From NCBI RefSeq assembly GCF_030689305.1, contig NZ_JAUYVM010000015.1, positions 1 through 64,000 on the forward strand: a stretch of DNA of 64,000 nucleotides, given 5' to 3'. The notes below the pieces were generated by a model. It did not search any database. It was not told the DNA's origin and saw only the letters and a list, made by a program, of their open reading frames with translations. Made by a program: the position numbers and the translations under genes. Positions 26,079-35,284 of the stretch are shown here, one piece after another; within the stretch, counting starts at the first letter, position 1, and every line of letters begins with the position of its first letter. Source of the DNA: Vibrio penaeicida (lineage in GTDB: Bacteria; Pseudomonadota; Gammaproteobacteria; Enterobacterales; Vibrionaceae).

Positions 26079-28139
26079 ATGTCTCAGTTTGATGCACTAT
26101 TTCAGCCATTGAATATCAATAACTTAACAATAAGAAACCGTGTTGTGAGCACGGCTCACGCTGAGGTGTACGCCACTGAAGGCGGTATGACCACAGAACG
26201 TTACGTTAAGTATTACGAAGAAAAAGCCAAAGGTGGCGTCGGTCTTAGTATTTGTGGAGGCTCAAGTGTTGTCTCCATAGATAGCCCACAAAGCTGGTGG
26301 AAATCCGTTAATTTATCAACCGACCGAATCATTCCCCACTTTCAGAATCTTGCTGACGCGGTGCACAAGCACGGTGGTCATATCATGATTCAAATCACCC
26401 ATATGGGGCGTCGTTCTCGATGGGATGGCGGTGACTGGACCACTTTGGTGAGCCCAAGTGGTATTCGAGAACCCGTTCACCGCGCAACGTGCAAAACCAT
26501 CGAACCTGAAGAAATTGAACGCATCATTGGAGACTACGCTCAAGCCGCGAGGCGAGCAAAAGAAGGTGGTCTTGATGGTGTCGAACTCTCAGCCGTACAC
26601 CAACACCTAATCGATCAATTTTGGAGCCCTCGCGTGAATAAGCGAGAAGACGAGTGGGGTGGCAGTTTTGAAAACCGAATGCGCTTCGGGATTCGTGTTC
26701 TGGAGGCTATTCGAGAAGAGGTAGGGCGAGACTTTGCTGTTGGCTTAAGAATCTGTGGGGATGAGTTTCACCCCGACGGCTTAACGCACGATGACATGAA
26801 AAAAATCGCGACTTACTACGACAAAACGGGCTTGGTCGATTTCTTTGGCGTTATTGGTTCGGGTTGCGACACGCACAACACATTAGCAAATGTGATTCCG
26901 AACATGAGTTACCCACCAGAACCATTTCTGCACTTAGCTGCGGGAATTAAAGAGGTGGTGAACGTTCCAGTTATTCATGCTCAAAACATAAAAGATCCAA
27001 ACCAAGCGCAGCGAATACTTGAAGCAGGATACGTGGACTTTGTGGGCATGACACGCGCGCACATTGCCGACCCACACCTTATTGCGAAAATAAAAATGAA
27101 CCAAGTGGATCAGATTCGCCAATGTGTCGGAGCAAACTATTGTATCGACCGTCAGTATCAAGGGCTGGACGTGCTTTGTATTCAAAATGCGGCGACTTCT
27201 CGCGAGTCCACCATGCCCCATATTATTTCGAAAACAGACGATGTGATTCGAAAAGTGGTGGTTGTGGGTGGCGGCCCAGCAGGAATGGAAGCCGCACGAG
27301 TCTGTGCCGAGCGCGGACACAATGTTGTGTTAATCGAAAAAGCACCAGAGTTGGGCGGGCAAATTACACTGGCAGCGAAAGCACCCCAGCGCGACCAAAT
27401 TGCAGGTATAACGCGTTGGTATGCATTAGAGTTGGCGAGGCTCAGTGTCGAAATGCACTTCGACACTGAAGCAACAGAAGAGATCATTTTAAGCCACGAT
27501 CCGGATGTCGCTATCCTTGCCGTTGGTGGTACTCCCTTCGTTGAGCAAAACCCTAAATGGGGCGCGAAAGACGGGTTAGTCATCAGCAGTTGGGACGTAC
27601 TGAGCGGAGAAGTCGAGCCAGGTAAAAATGTGTTGGTTTACGATACGATTTGCGAATTTTCAGGTATGTCTGTTGCTGATTACCTTTCATCTAAAGGATC
27701 GCTTGTTGAGTTAGTCACTGACGACATCAAGCCGGGAGCAGCGGTCGGTGGAACCACGTTCCCTACCTATTACCGAAGCTTGTATGAAAAAGAAGTCATC
27801 ATGACACCGGATTTCATACTCGAAGAAGTCTACAAAGAAAACGATAAGCTCATCGCCGTGCTAGAGAACGAGTACACGGGGCAAAAAGAAGAGCGCGTCG
27901 TCGACCAGATTGTGGTCGAAAACGGGATCAGACCGTCCGAAGAACTCTACTACGCCTTGAAAGCGCAATCGGTTAATAAAGGGCAAATGGATATTCAAGC
28001 GCTCTACGATGCGAAGCCACAGCCATCATTGGAAAAACAAAGCGAAGGCATGCTTTTGTTCCGTATCGGTGACTGTACCGCGCAAAGAAACACACACGCA
28101 GCAATATACGATGCGCTCAGACTGTGTAAGGACTTCTGA
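26079..28139 (+). CDS. dgcA: dimethylglycine demethylase subunit DgcA
   Basis: A 686-residue protein, the same length as P. aeruginosa DgcA. The N-terminal part (about 1-345) is an old-yellow-enzyme-like FMN barrel (PLNINNLTIRNRVVSTAHAE), followed by an iron-sulfur segment (349-367) and a C-terminal FAD/NAD domain starting at about 390 (VVVVGGGPAGMEAARV). With DgcB and EtfAB it oxidises dimethylglycine to sarcosine and formaldehyde. The iron-sulfur segment has Cys349, Cys355 and Cys367, but Ala352 (CVGANYC) where trimethylamine dehydrogenase-type enzymes have a fourth Cys. This may be normal for DgcA proteins. AAGGAAGC precedes the ATG. Confidence 0.93.
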   Translation: MSQFDALFQPLNINNLTIRNRVVSTAHAEVYATEGGMTTERYVKYYEEKAKGGVGLSICGGSSVVSIDSPQSWWKSVNLSTDRIIPHFQNLADAVHKHGGHIMIQITHMGRRSRWDGGDWTTLVSPSGIREPVHRATCKTIEPEEIERIIGDYAQAARRAKEGGLDGVELSAVHQHLIDQFWSPRVNKREDEWGGSFENRMRFGIRVLEAIREEVGRDFAVGLRICGDEFHPDGLTHDDMKKIATYYDKTGLVDFFGVIGSGCDTHNTLANVIPNMSYPPEPFLHLAAGIKEVVNVPVIHAQNIKDPNQAQRILEAGYVDFVGMTRAHIADPHLIAKIKMNQVDQIRQCVGANYCIDRQYQGLDVLCIQNAATSRESTMPHIISKTDDVIRKVVVVGGGPAGMEAARVCAERGHNVVLIEKAPELGGQITLAAKAPQRDQIAGITRWYALELARLSVEMHFDTEATEEIILSHDPDVAILAVGGTPFVEQNPKWGAKDGLVISSWDVLSGEVEPGKNVLVYDTICEFSGMSVADYLSSKGSLVELVTDDIKPGAAVGGTTFPTYYRSLYEKEVIMTPDFILEEVYKENDKLIAVLENEYTGQKEERVVDQIVVENGIRPSEELYYALKAQSVNKGQMDIQALYDAKPQPSLEKQSEGMLLFRIGDCTAQRNTHAAIYDALRLCKDF

Positions 28140-28169
28140 TAACAGACGCAGAATTAGGGAGTAGAAGCG

Positions 28170-30113
28170 ATGATTAATCAGATCTTACCTTGGTTGCTGG
28201 TAACAGTGATCCTAGTTTGGGTTCTTGGAGCGTTAAAGCGTATTTTGATGTGGCGTAGAGGAAGAAAGGAGCCGGTCAATGTTGTTGCTGGCCTGCTATC
28301 CATTCCTAAGCGTTACCTTGTCGACTTGCACCACGTCGTCGCCCGAGACAAATACATGTCGAACACGCACGTGGCAACCGCAGGAGGCTTTGTTGCGTCG
28401 TTGCTCGGGCTGATGGTCATCTATTTATTTGACCTCGACTATCAACCCGTAGCATGGGCTGTGCTTATTTTACCTTTTCTCGCGATGTTCGTAGGGGCGA
28501 TATTTGTTTATCGCAGGCGAGTGAACCCTCCGCCAAACCTATCCAAAGGGGCATGGATGCGCCTTCCTAAAAGCTTGTTGATGTTTTCTGCATCCGGTCT
28601 GGCAATCTGCGTGTTCACTCTTGCCTCTCATGACTCCGTTGTTGGGAACACCGTGTTAGCCGTGGTGTTACTGTTAGGCATTGCATTAGGTTTGCTAGAG
28701 CTAGTGGTAGGTATGACGTGGGGTGGGCCGTTAAAGCATGCTTTTTCTGGCGCATTGCATCTCGCGTTTCACCGCAGAGCAGAACGCTTTTCCGGCATTC
28801 GTTCTACAGGATTAAAACCAATAGACATCAAGGAGCCCACTCCAGGTTTTGGGGTAGCCAAACCCGAAGATTTTTCATGGAAACAGTTGCTGAGTTTTGA
28901 TGCGTGTGTCCAATGTGGTCGATGTGAAAAAATGTGCCCTGCGTTTGCGGCTGGTCAGCCTCTTAACCCGAAGAAAATGATCCAAGATCTGGTTGTTGGG
29001 ATGGCGGGTGGAGATACTTCACGCTATGCCGGTCAGGGTTACCCCGGAAAAGAGGGTGACATTGGTGAAGGCGGTAAAGACCAACCTCTATTTGAAAAGC
29101 TCTTGGATCCGGAGACTGTTTGGTCTTGCACAACTTGTCGGGCGTGTGTGGAAGAGTGTCCCATGATGATTGAACACGTTGACGCCATGGTCGATATGAG
29201 AAGGCACTTAACGCTCGATCTTGGTCAAACCCCCGGTAAAGGTCGGGAAGTATTGGAAAACTTGATCGCGACAGATAACCCGAAGGGTTTGCCTCCGGTT
29301 CAGCGCCATAACTGGGGTATCGATCTAAAGTTGCCAGTACTCAAAGATGTTAAAGAGTGCGACGTGCTGTTTTGGGTGGGCGACGCAGCCTTTGATATGA
29401 GGAATCAGCGCACCCTACGCGCGCTGGTCAAGTTGCTGCGTCGTGCTGGGGTATCTTTCGCCGTTTTGGGGAACGAAGAGTTGGATAGCGGGGATCTCGC
29501 GCGCCGGCTGGGTGACGAAGCCACTTTCCAGCGCTTAGCGAAAGCCAATATTGGCGTACTGAACAAATATCGCTTTAAGACAATCGTCACTGCCGATCCG
29601 CACGCGTTTCATGTTCTAAAAAACGAGTACCCAGATTTTGGCGGTAGTTTTGAAGTTGAGCACCATACTCAGCTACTTGCAAGGTTGGTTGAGGGCGGGG
29701 CGCTGCACTTGGATAGCGACGCATCTAAAGGCACCGTGACTTATCATGATCCATGTTACCTGGGGCGCTACAACGGGGAATATGAAGCCCCCCGTTTCCT
29801 ACTTAAACAGCTTGGGTTTGAATTGAAAGAGATGGAGCGTTCTGGCTATCGGTCTCGATGTTGTGGCGGCGGTGGAGGGGCTCCGGTCACAGACATACCG
29901 GGAGAAAAACGTATCCCCGACATACGTATGGAAGACATCAAAGAAACGCAGGCAGATGTGGTTGCAGTTGGGTGTCCCCAGTGTACATTAATGCTTGAAG
30001 GTGTCGTAGAACCAAGACCCGACGTGAAAGATATTGCGGAGCTTCTACTAGAGGCCTTGCCAGCAGAAGAAGCAGAACCTTCAGCGGCTGGCACCGTTAA
30101 GGAGGTTGCATGA
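28170..30113 (+). CDS. dgcB: dimethylglycine demethylase membrane subunit DgcB
   Basis: A 647-residue iron-sulfur protein. Several transmembrane helices occupy the N-terminal 190 residues. Two [4Fe-4S] motifs follow (CVQCGRCEKMCPAF and CTTCRACVEECPMM), then cysteine-rich CCG-type segments (HDPCYLGRYNGEYEAPR ... RCCGGGGGAP) as in HdrD/GlpC proteins. It probably carries electrons from DgcA and the flavoprotein EtfAB to the quinone pool at the inner membrane. Its size is close to that of P. aeruginosa DgcB. It overlaps etfA by 4 bp. Confidence 0.93.
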   Translation: MINQILPWLLVTVILVWVLGALKRILMWRRGRKEPVNVVAGLLSIPKRYLVDLHHVVARDKYMSNTHVATAGGFVASLLGLMVIYLFDLDYQPVAWAVLILPFLAMFVGAIFVYRRRVNPPPNLSKGAWMRLPKSLLMFSASGLAICVFTLASHDSVVGNTVLAVVLLLGIALGLLELVVGMTWGGPLKHAFSGALHLAFHRRAERFSGIRSTGLKPIDIKEPTPGFGVAKPEDFSWKQLLSFDACVQCGRCEKMCPAFAAGQPLNPKKMIQDLVVGMAGGDTSRYAGQGYPGKEGDIGEGGKDQPLFEKLLDPETVWSCTTCRACVEECPMMIEHVDAMVDMRRHLTLDLGQTPGKGREVLENLIATDNPKGLPPVQRHNWGIDLKLPVLKDVKECDVLFWVGDAAFDMRNQRTLRALVKLLRRAGVSFAVLGNEELDSGDLARRLGDEATFQRLAKANIGVLNKYRFKTIVTADPHAFHVLKNEYPDFGGSFEVEHHTQLLARLVEGGALHLDSDASKGTVTYHDPCYLGRYNGEYEAPRFLLKQLGFELKEMERSGYRSRCCGGGGGAPVTDIPGEKRIPDIRMEDIKETQADVVAVGCPQCTLMLEGVVEPRPDVKDIAELLLEALPAEEAEPSAAGTVKEVA

Positions 30114-31396
30114 GTGAAATCATCGTAAGGCGAGATCCACGCAGAGAGCATATCGCACGGAATAGACTTCACCCTGAACACTTTAACCTTGGTGCTCCTC
30201 AATACGGACCGACAGGTTTAATTCGTAAAAAGGTGCATGGCATTGGTTTTATCGGACCGAGTGGCTTGAAACGCATTGATCGCCTCAATTTGAGCAGTGC
30301 CTCGACAAGTTCGGTTGTCAGTGTTCGCGGAGCCTCTCAAGAACCGAAACGGAAAGACTACATCCCAGAGAGCACCGATGCCCCAATCATGGTTGTACTT
30401 GAAACTACGTCTGGAAAAATTTCTGAACACGGAAAAGACATTTTGGGGCTAGCTCATAAACTGGCGTCTTCTTCACCCACTCAGCCTGTCGATCTCGTCT
30501 TGTTCGGGGAGCTAAAGGAGGAGCTGGGAAGTTTGGGCGTGGATAGAGTGGTTTACGCCAAAGAAAACGTATTTTTGGGCTACAACCCCGAAGGAAAAGC
30601 CAAATTTGCTCATGAACAAGTGATGAGGCTCAATCCTAAAAACATTCTTATCGCGGAGAGTGATGACGGCAGTGGAGAGCTAGCTCGCAGGTTGGCTGCC
30701 TCGCTTAATGTGAGACCAAGTACGAACGTGTACAAATGGCAGAACGACCAATGCCATTGTTTGTCCTCCAAAGGAACGCGGCAATACGTTCAGAAGGCAT
30801 CAAGAGTGATGCTACTACTACCCGAATGCGAAGAACCAGTAACGGAAACGAGCCATGCCTGTATTGATATTGGATCAGAGTTCAACTCGGACCTATACGT
30901 GCCTATAGGTGTTTCAGACAAAGGTTCGGTTGATGTCGACCCTGCAACTATTTCACTTGGCGAAGCAGAATTCATTTTGTCGGGGGGGAATGGTGTGAAT
31001 GACTGGGCGTTATTCAAACAATTGGCATCGGAATTGGGTGCCACGATGGGCGCGAGTCGAGTTGCGGTAGACGATGGATTTATGCCAAGAAGTACTCAGG
31101 TAGGTGCGACGGGCACTTGGGTTACGGCCAGAGTTTACATCGCTGTGGGTATTTCTGGAGCCGTTCAGCACCTACAAGGGATTGAGAAGTGTGAAAAGGT
31201 CATCGCAATCAATACAGATTTGGGGTGCGACATGATTAAGCGCTCTGAGTTAAGTGTGATCGCTGATAGCAGCGAGATCATGAAAGCGATGAGTGCACTG
31301 CTACGCAAAGATTCAGATGAAATTGCCATCGGAGACACTTTGATTTCCCATTCCGACTCGAACAACCTTGAGCACAAGGAGGTTGAACATGCTTAA
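30110..31396 (+). CDS. etfA: electron transfer flavoprotein alpha subunit, long form
   Basis: A 428-residue EtfA-type protein. The C-terminal FAD domain is clear: SGGNGVNDWALFKQLASELG, then VGATGTWVTARVYIAVGISGAVQHLQGI. Typical EtfA proteins have about 310-330 residues; this one has about 100 extra N-terminal residues, rich in basic and serine residues. It overlaps dgcB by 4 bp and etfB by 8 bp. It matches PA5400 in context and probably serves DgcAB rather than beta-oxidation. Confidence 0.9.
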   Translation: MSEIIVRRDPRREHIARNRLHPEHFNLGAPQYGPTGLIRKKVHGIGFIGPSGLKRIDRLNLSSASTSSVVSVRGASQEPKRKDYIPESTDAPIMVVLETTSGKISEHGKDILGLAHKLASSSPTQPVDLVLFGELKEELGSLGVDRVVYAKENVFLGYNPEGKAKFAHEQVMRLNPKNILIAESDDGSGELARRLAASLNVRPSTNVYKWQNDQCHCLSSKGTRQYVQKASRVMLLLPECEEPVTETSHACIDIGSEFNSDLYVPIGVSDKGSVDVDPATISLGEAEFILSGGNGVNDWALFKQLASELGATMGASRVAVDDGFMPRSTQVGATGTWVTARVYIAVGISGAVQHLQGIEKCEKVIAINTDLGCDMIKRSELSVIADSSEIMKAMSALLRKDSDEIAIGDTLISHSDSNNLEHKEVEHA

Positions 31397-32165
31397 AGCG
31401 ATAGGATTAGTTTCAGTGGGGGAGCACCCTTATACCAAACGCGCAAGGCGAGCAGATCAAGACGCTAAAATGGTGGAATTAGCACTGGGTTTGGAAGCCG
31501 TGAGTTTGGAGCTATTGCACGCTGGCGATCCTGATGAACCTTCCTTAAGAGATTACCTAGGAATGGGTATTCCAGAGCTAACCGTGCTTTCACAGCCAGC
31601 CAATGCGGATGTTATTCCGGCGCTGGTGGATTACATACGCTCTACGAATGCTGATGTAATACTGACAGGGACTGAAGCGGAGATAGGTGAATGTTCTGGG
31701 TATCTGCCTTATACCGTAGCCAATTTACTGGGTTTCACATTGGTACCTAAAATCGTTGAAGTGCTTCGACTCGATAAACACAGTGCTACGTTGTTGCAAG
31801 CACTACCAAGGGGACAAAGACGAAAGGTAGAAGTGAATTTGCCGTTTGTCGGTCTCGTTGATTCGGCAGCAGCAGAGCCTAGGCAAATTTCTTATTTAAA
31901 GTCGGTTTCTGGGAACGTCTATTATTTGGGAGCACCATTTATTAAAGATACGGCGCTGGAGAACTGGGAATTTGAGCCGGCAGCCAAACGACCGAAACGT
32001 TTGAAAAAAGTGAAAGCAACATCGGCAAAAGACCGATTTAAAGCCGCAACTGCGAAATCGGAAACGACATCGAGCCAAGTAATGCACGAGCCAGATCCAA
32101 ATGAGGCTGCAGAGGAGATTCTGAAAGTATTAAAAGCGGAAGGGCTACTAAAAAAGCGTGGATAG
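31389..32165 (+). CDS. etfB: electron transfer flavoprotein beta subunit
   Basis: A 258-residue EtfB-type protein; the conserved region includes TEAEIGECSGYLPYTVANLLGF and LPRGQRRKVEVNLPFVGLVDS. The C-terminal tail (about 205-258) is lysine-rich (KRPKRLKKVKATSAKDRFK) and ends in a predicted helix, unlike housekeeping EtfB. The ATG at 31389 follows a perfect AAGGAGG inside the end of etfA. It is the last gene of the dipeptidase-like to etfB unit. Confidence 0.9.
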   Translation: MLKAIGLVSVGEHPYTKRARRADQDAKMVELALGLEAVSLELLHAGDPDEPSLRDYLGMGIPELTVLSQPANADVIPALVDYIRSTNADVILTGTEAEIGECSGYLPYTVANLLGFTLVPKIVEVLRLDKHSATLLQALPRGQRRKVEVNLPFVGLVDSAAAEPRQISYLKSVSGNVYYLGAPFIKDTALENWEFEPAAKRPKRLKKVKATSAKDRFKAATAKSETTSSQVMHEPDPNEAAEEILKVLKAEGLLKKRG

Positions 32166-32207
32166 CCTCTATTTCTTTTGATCCGTTTAACTCACCTCCC
32201 AACAAAT

Positions 32208-32240
32208 AAAAATCCGATAAGCATTGTTTATCGGATTTTT
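32208..32240. terminator. bidirectional terminator between etfB and gbdR-type gene
   Basis: A perfect 13-bp stem AAAAATCCGATAA / TTATCGGATTTTT with a 7-base loop. The A and T ends let it work in both directions between the two convergent genes. Confidence 0.95.
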
Positions 32241-32282
32241 TATGATTTCGTGAATCAGATATGAGGGTCGAAAGACCGAAAG

Positions 32283-33335
32283 CTAAATCACGCTTTTCAC
32301 CATCACCTCTTCATGAAGGGATACCGATGCATAAGTCGGCTCATTCGATGGAGAAGGCGCATGACTACTTGCAGAGAACTTAGCAGAACGCTCAGATTTA
32401 GGAGGAGAGCCAAAGTAGTCGCGATAACACTTACTGAAATGAGACGTCGAAACGAACCCGCACGCGATAGACACTTCAATAATGGACAGATTTGTCTGCT
32501 TAAGAAGTTGCTTTGCACGGTTTAGCCGAAGGTGCAGGTAGTAACGAGAAGGGGAGTAGTTTAAGTATTTCTGGAACAGACGTTCTAGCTGCCTTCTTGA
32601 AAGATCAACATATCCCGCCATTTCGTCCATACTGATGGTTTCCTCAAGGTTAGCTTCCATCAGCATAATGATTTCGCGAAGTTTGGGCTGAGAAGCGCCG
32701 ACCAAACTTTTTAGTGGCAGTGTTTGCATTTCCTCGCTGTCGCGAATACGGTCACAAATGAACATTTGCGAAATCGCAGCACTGAGTTTTTCGCCATGTT
32801 GGCGATTAATCATTTGGAGCATCATATCCATCGGCGCAGTTCCACCCGTACAGGTCATGCGTTTCTCTGATATGGTGAAAATCTTATTACTCACGTGGAT
32901 GGCGGAAAATTCTTCCTGCATACCAGCCATATATTCCCAATGGATGGCGCAAGGGTGCCCATCCAGTAAACCGGCTTTCGCAAGAATATAGCTTCCCGTA
33001 CATAAGCTGCCCAAGGTAATGTGCTGCCTGTCCAAATGTAAAAGCCAATTGAGCATTTTAGGCTGGCATTGCTGCTGTACTCCAACCCCTCCGCATACGA
33101 TAACGGTTTCCGCTTCGGAAGCGAGCTCCATCGACCCATCAACATTAATACTAAGCGCATCACTAGCCCGAACTGACTGACCATCTAGGCTCACCGTATT
33201 CCATTCATACAACTGCTCTCCCGACAATTGATTCGCCATTCTTAGCACTTCAATGGCTGAAGCAAATGCGATCATGGTGAAATTTTCAACCAGTACAAAG
33301 CTGATTTTTGTCCCTGTTCGTATTGATGAGGTCAT
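32283..33335 (-). CDS. gbdR: GbdR-type AraC-family activator of betaine catabolism
   Basis: A 350-residue regulator with an N-terminal DJ-1/PfpI-like domain (FVLVENFTMIAFASAIEVLRMANQLSG, CTGSYILAKAGLLDG) and a C-terminal AraC/XylS DNA-binding domain (about 225-320, YVDLSRRQLERLFQKYLNYSPSRYYLHLRL). These stretches closely follow P. aeruginosa GbdR, which activates gbcAB, dgcAB, sox and related genes in response to glycine betaine or dimethylglycine. The ATG at 33335 follows a perfect AAGGAGG; an upstream start at 33380 would add 15 unlikely residues. The serine-rich tail after the HTH is longer than usual. It lies divergently from gbcA, centrally in the regulon it should control. Confidence 0.92.
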   Translation of the reverse strand: MTSSIRTGTKISFVLVENFTMIAFASAIEVLRMANQLSGEQLYEWNTVSLDGQSVRASDALSINVDGSMELASEAETVIVCGGVGVQQQCQPKMLNWLLHLDRQHITLGSLCTGSYILAKAGLLDGHPCAIHWEYMAGMQEEFSAIHVSNKIFTISEKRMTCTGGTAPMDMMLQMINRQHGEKLSAAISQMFICDRIRDSEEMQTLPLKSLVGASQPKLREIIMLMEANLEETISMDEMAGYVDLSRRQLERLFQKYLNYSPSRYYLHLRLNRAKQLLKQTNLSIIEVSIACGFVSTSHFSKCYRDYFGSPPKSERSAKFSASSHAPSPSNEPTYASVSLHEEVMVKSVI

Positions 33336-33834
33336 AGTGATCCTCCTTTTGCTTCCGTGTGTGAGTAAACTGATCTTCAAGATTGCTCATGTGATCTTTT
33401 TGTTATCATTTGGTTAATAATTAATCAGTCAATGGTATACCTGTAAAGACAGATTGTCTTTGTTTGTGATCTATAATTTATATTTAATTGATCATTCAAT
33501 TAAATATAAAAAAGTAAATTTTATCGAGGGTTGTGTGTGCTTTTCGTATTTTATTGATCGCTAACACATTGTGAAGGTTTGTTCCTTCAACTTGTCTTTT
33601 TTGAGCAAATTCGTGTCTCAAATAACTAAGTGTGAACTTTGGGTATTGCTCAAGATATCCCACAACAACCACTTTATGATTGCGGGCTTTTGTAAAGTGG
33701 GTTGTTGGCAACCCTTTAACATCGGCGTGTTTGTCATCACCCATTCACTCCGCTGCTTTTTAGGGAATCAGAGCTTTTCTCAACAGTGTTGGTGAAAAGT
33801 GTGTGGGATAGTTAGCGCTATAAGAGATAGACCC
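33336..33834. promoter_or_regulatory. divergent gbdR-gbcA control region
   Basis: This is about 500 bp without a credible gene. It contains a 17-bp dyad AAAGACA-GAT-TGTCTTT (33445-33461), a 34-bp perfect palindrome (33477-33510), and a GAGCAAATTCGTGT element (33603-33616) similar to those before glyA and the dipeptidase-like gene. It presumably holds both promoters and GbdR-binding sites; no specific promoter could be fixed. Confidence 0.6.
33477..33510. repeat. perfect 15-bp inverted repeat
   Basis: TTTATATTTAATTGA and its exact reverse complement are separated by TCAT. The element is entirely AT-rich apart from the central part, and it has no T-run that would make it an ordinary terminator. 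Confidence 0.95.
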
Positions 33835-35109
33835 ATGGAAGCAAATATCAAAAAAAGGCCTCAAAAAGGACTTGTAGACGAGCAAAAAGTGTTGGACATG
33901 TTGCGAGAGCGAAACCCTCGATACTCGTTGGAACAAGAGTTTTACAACAACCAAGAGCTGTTTGATATCGATATGAAATCTATATTCGAACGTGAATGGC
34001 TTTTTGCAGGATTAACGTGTGAAATTCCTGATAAAGGAAACTACATCGCGTTTGAGGTTGGGAACAATCCAGTCATGATCACACGGGGTGATAACGGCGA
34101 AGTTTATGCCTTGCATAACGTATGTCGTCACCGTGGTTCGAAAATTTGTACAAAGCATCGCGGTAAATCCGCTAAGTTAGTTTGCCCATACCATCAATGG
34201 ACATACAACATGGATGGTGAGTTGATTTACGCCGGTCAGGAGATGGGGTCGGATTTTGATAAAAAGAAATTCAGTTTAAAGCCTATACACTGTAAAACGG
34301 CAGGGGGATACATCTTCATTTCTCTCGCTGAGAATCCGCCTGAAATTGACGAGTTCCTCAATGATTTAGAGCACTACCTAGAACCCTATGACTTGGAGAA
34401 TGCCAAAGTCGCCATTCAAAGTGTCATGATGGAAGAGGCGAATTGGAAGCTCGTTATCGAAAATAACCGAGAGTGTTACCACTGTGAAGGTTCACACCCA
34501 GAACTGTTAGGCTCCCTTTTAGAGTGGGATGACACTAACGATCCACGGGCGTCTGACGAGTTCAAAGCGCTTGTTGCCGAAAAGCAAAAGATATGGGATG
34601 AAAATGGCATTCCACACGCTCACAAAAGTGCTTATGGGGATCAAAATCGAATTGTGCGCATGCCCTTAAAAGATGGCGTGAGCGCAATGACGATGAATGG
34701 TGAAGTGGGCTGTAAGAAATTAATGGGGCGTATCAATACTCCTGATTTGGGTTCAATGCGAATTCTGCATTTGCCTAACTCATGGAACCATGCCCAAGGT
34801 GACCACTTGATCGCTTTCCAAGTTATTCCTGTTGCGCCCCAGTTAAGCAAAGTGATTACCAAGTGGGTTGTCCATAAAGATGCGGTAGAAGGTATCGATT
34901 ACGATGTAGATAACCTACGTAAGGTCTGGGATGCAACGAACGACCAAGACCGTATTCTTGGGGAAACCAACCAACTGGGTATTAACTCGATGGCTTATGA
35001 ACCGGGTCCATACTCCGAGACCTATGAATTTGGTGTGATCAATTTTATCAATTGGTATGCCGACAAAATGCTCGCTAACCTTGATAGCGGCATGGTGGGC
35101 AATGAATAA
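33835..35109 (+). CDS. gbcA: GbcA, Rieske oxygenase component of glycine betaine demethylase
   Basis: A 424-residue Rieske non-heme iron oxygenase alpha subunit. The Rieske [2Fe-2S] ligands are Cys97, His99, Cys117 and His120 (CRHRGSK, CPYHQW). The mononuclear iron ligands include His216 and His221 in NNRECYHCEGSHPEL. With GbcB it turns glycine betaine into dimethylglycine and formaldehyde. The ATG at 33835 was chosen because the protein then matches GbcA length (429 in P. aeruginosa); a GTG at 33799 lacks support. The ribosome binding site is weak (AAGAGA). It is divergent from the gbdR-type gene and monocistronic, with a terminator after it. Confidence 0.92.
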   Translation: MEANIKKRPQKGLVDEQKVLDMLRERNPRYSLEQEFYNNQELFDIDMKSIFEREWLFAGLTCEIPDKGNYIAFEVGNNPVMITRGDNGEVYALHNVCRHRGSKICTKHRGKSAKLVCPYHQWTYNMDGELIYAGQEMGSDFDKKKFSLKPIHCKTAGGYIFISLAENPPEIDEFLNDLEHYLEPYDLENAKVAIQSVMMEEANWKLVIENNRECYHCEGSHPELLGSLLEWDDTNDPRASDEFKALVAEKQKIWDENGIPHAHKSAYGDQNRIVRMPLKDGVSAMTMNGEVGCKKLMGRINTPDLGSMRILHLPNSWNHAQGDHLIAFQVIPVAPQLSKVITKWVVHKDAVEGIDYDVDNLRKVWDATNDQDRILGETNQLGINSMAYEPGPYSETYEFGVINFINWYADKMLANLDSGMVGNE

Positions 35110-35188
35110 TGCGACTCTATTTGTTGACCGCCTTTTTAAAAAAAGATGAACATTTTAGGTTGTTCTCTTTTTCTTAGGTGATGAAACC

Positions 35189-35219
35189 AAAGGAACCTCT
35201 CTACTGGGGTTCCTTTTTT
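35189..35219 (+). terminator. rho-independent terminator after gbcA
   Basis: A 9-bp perfect stem AAAGGAACC / GGTTCCTTT with a 10-base loop and a T-run. Confidence 0.9.
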
Positions 35220-35284
35220 CGTTTTAAAGAACAAGGTGATGCTTTCGAGTAGCGCCAAAATTTTCAATCAATGGAACAGAAACG

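Noticed and set aside
25606..26109. Minus-strand open frame of 167 codons opposite the V4R-type gene
   Set aside because: It runs antisense through a well-supported gene; its internal repeated residues simply mirror the 21-bp repeats.
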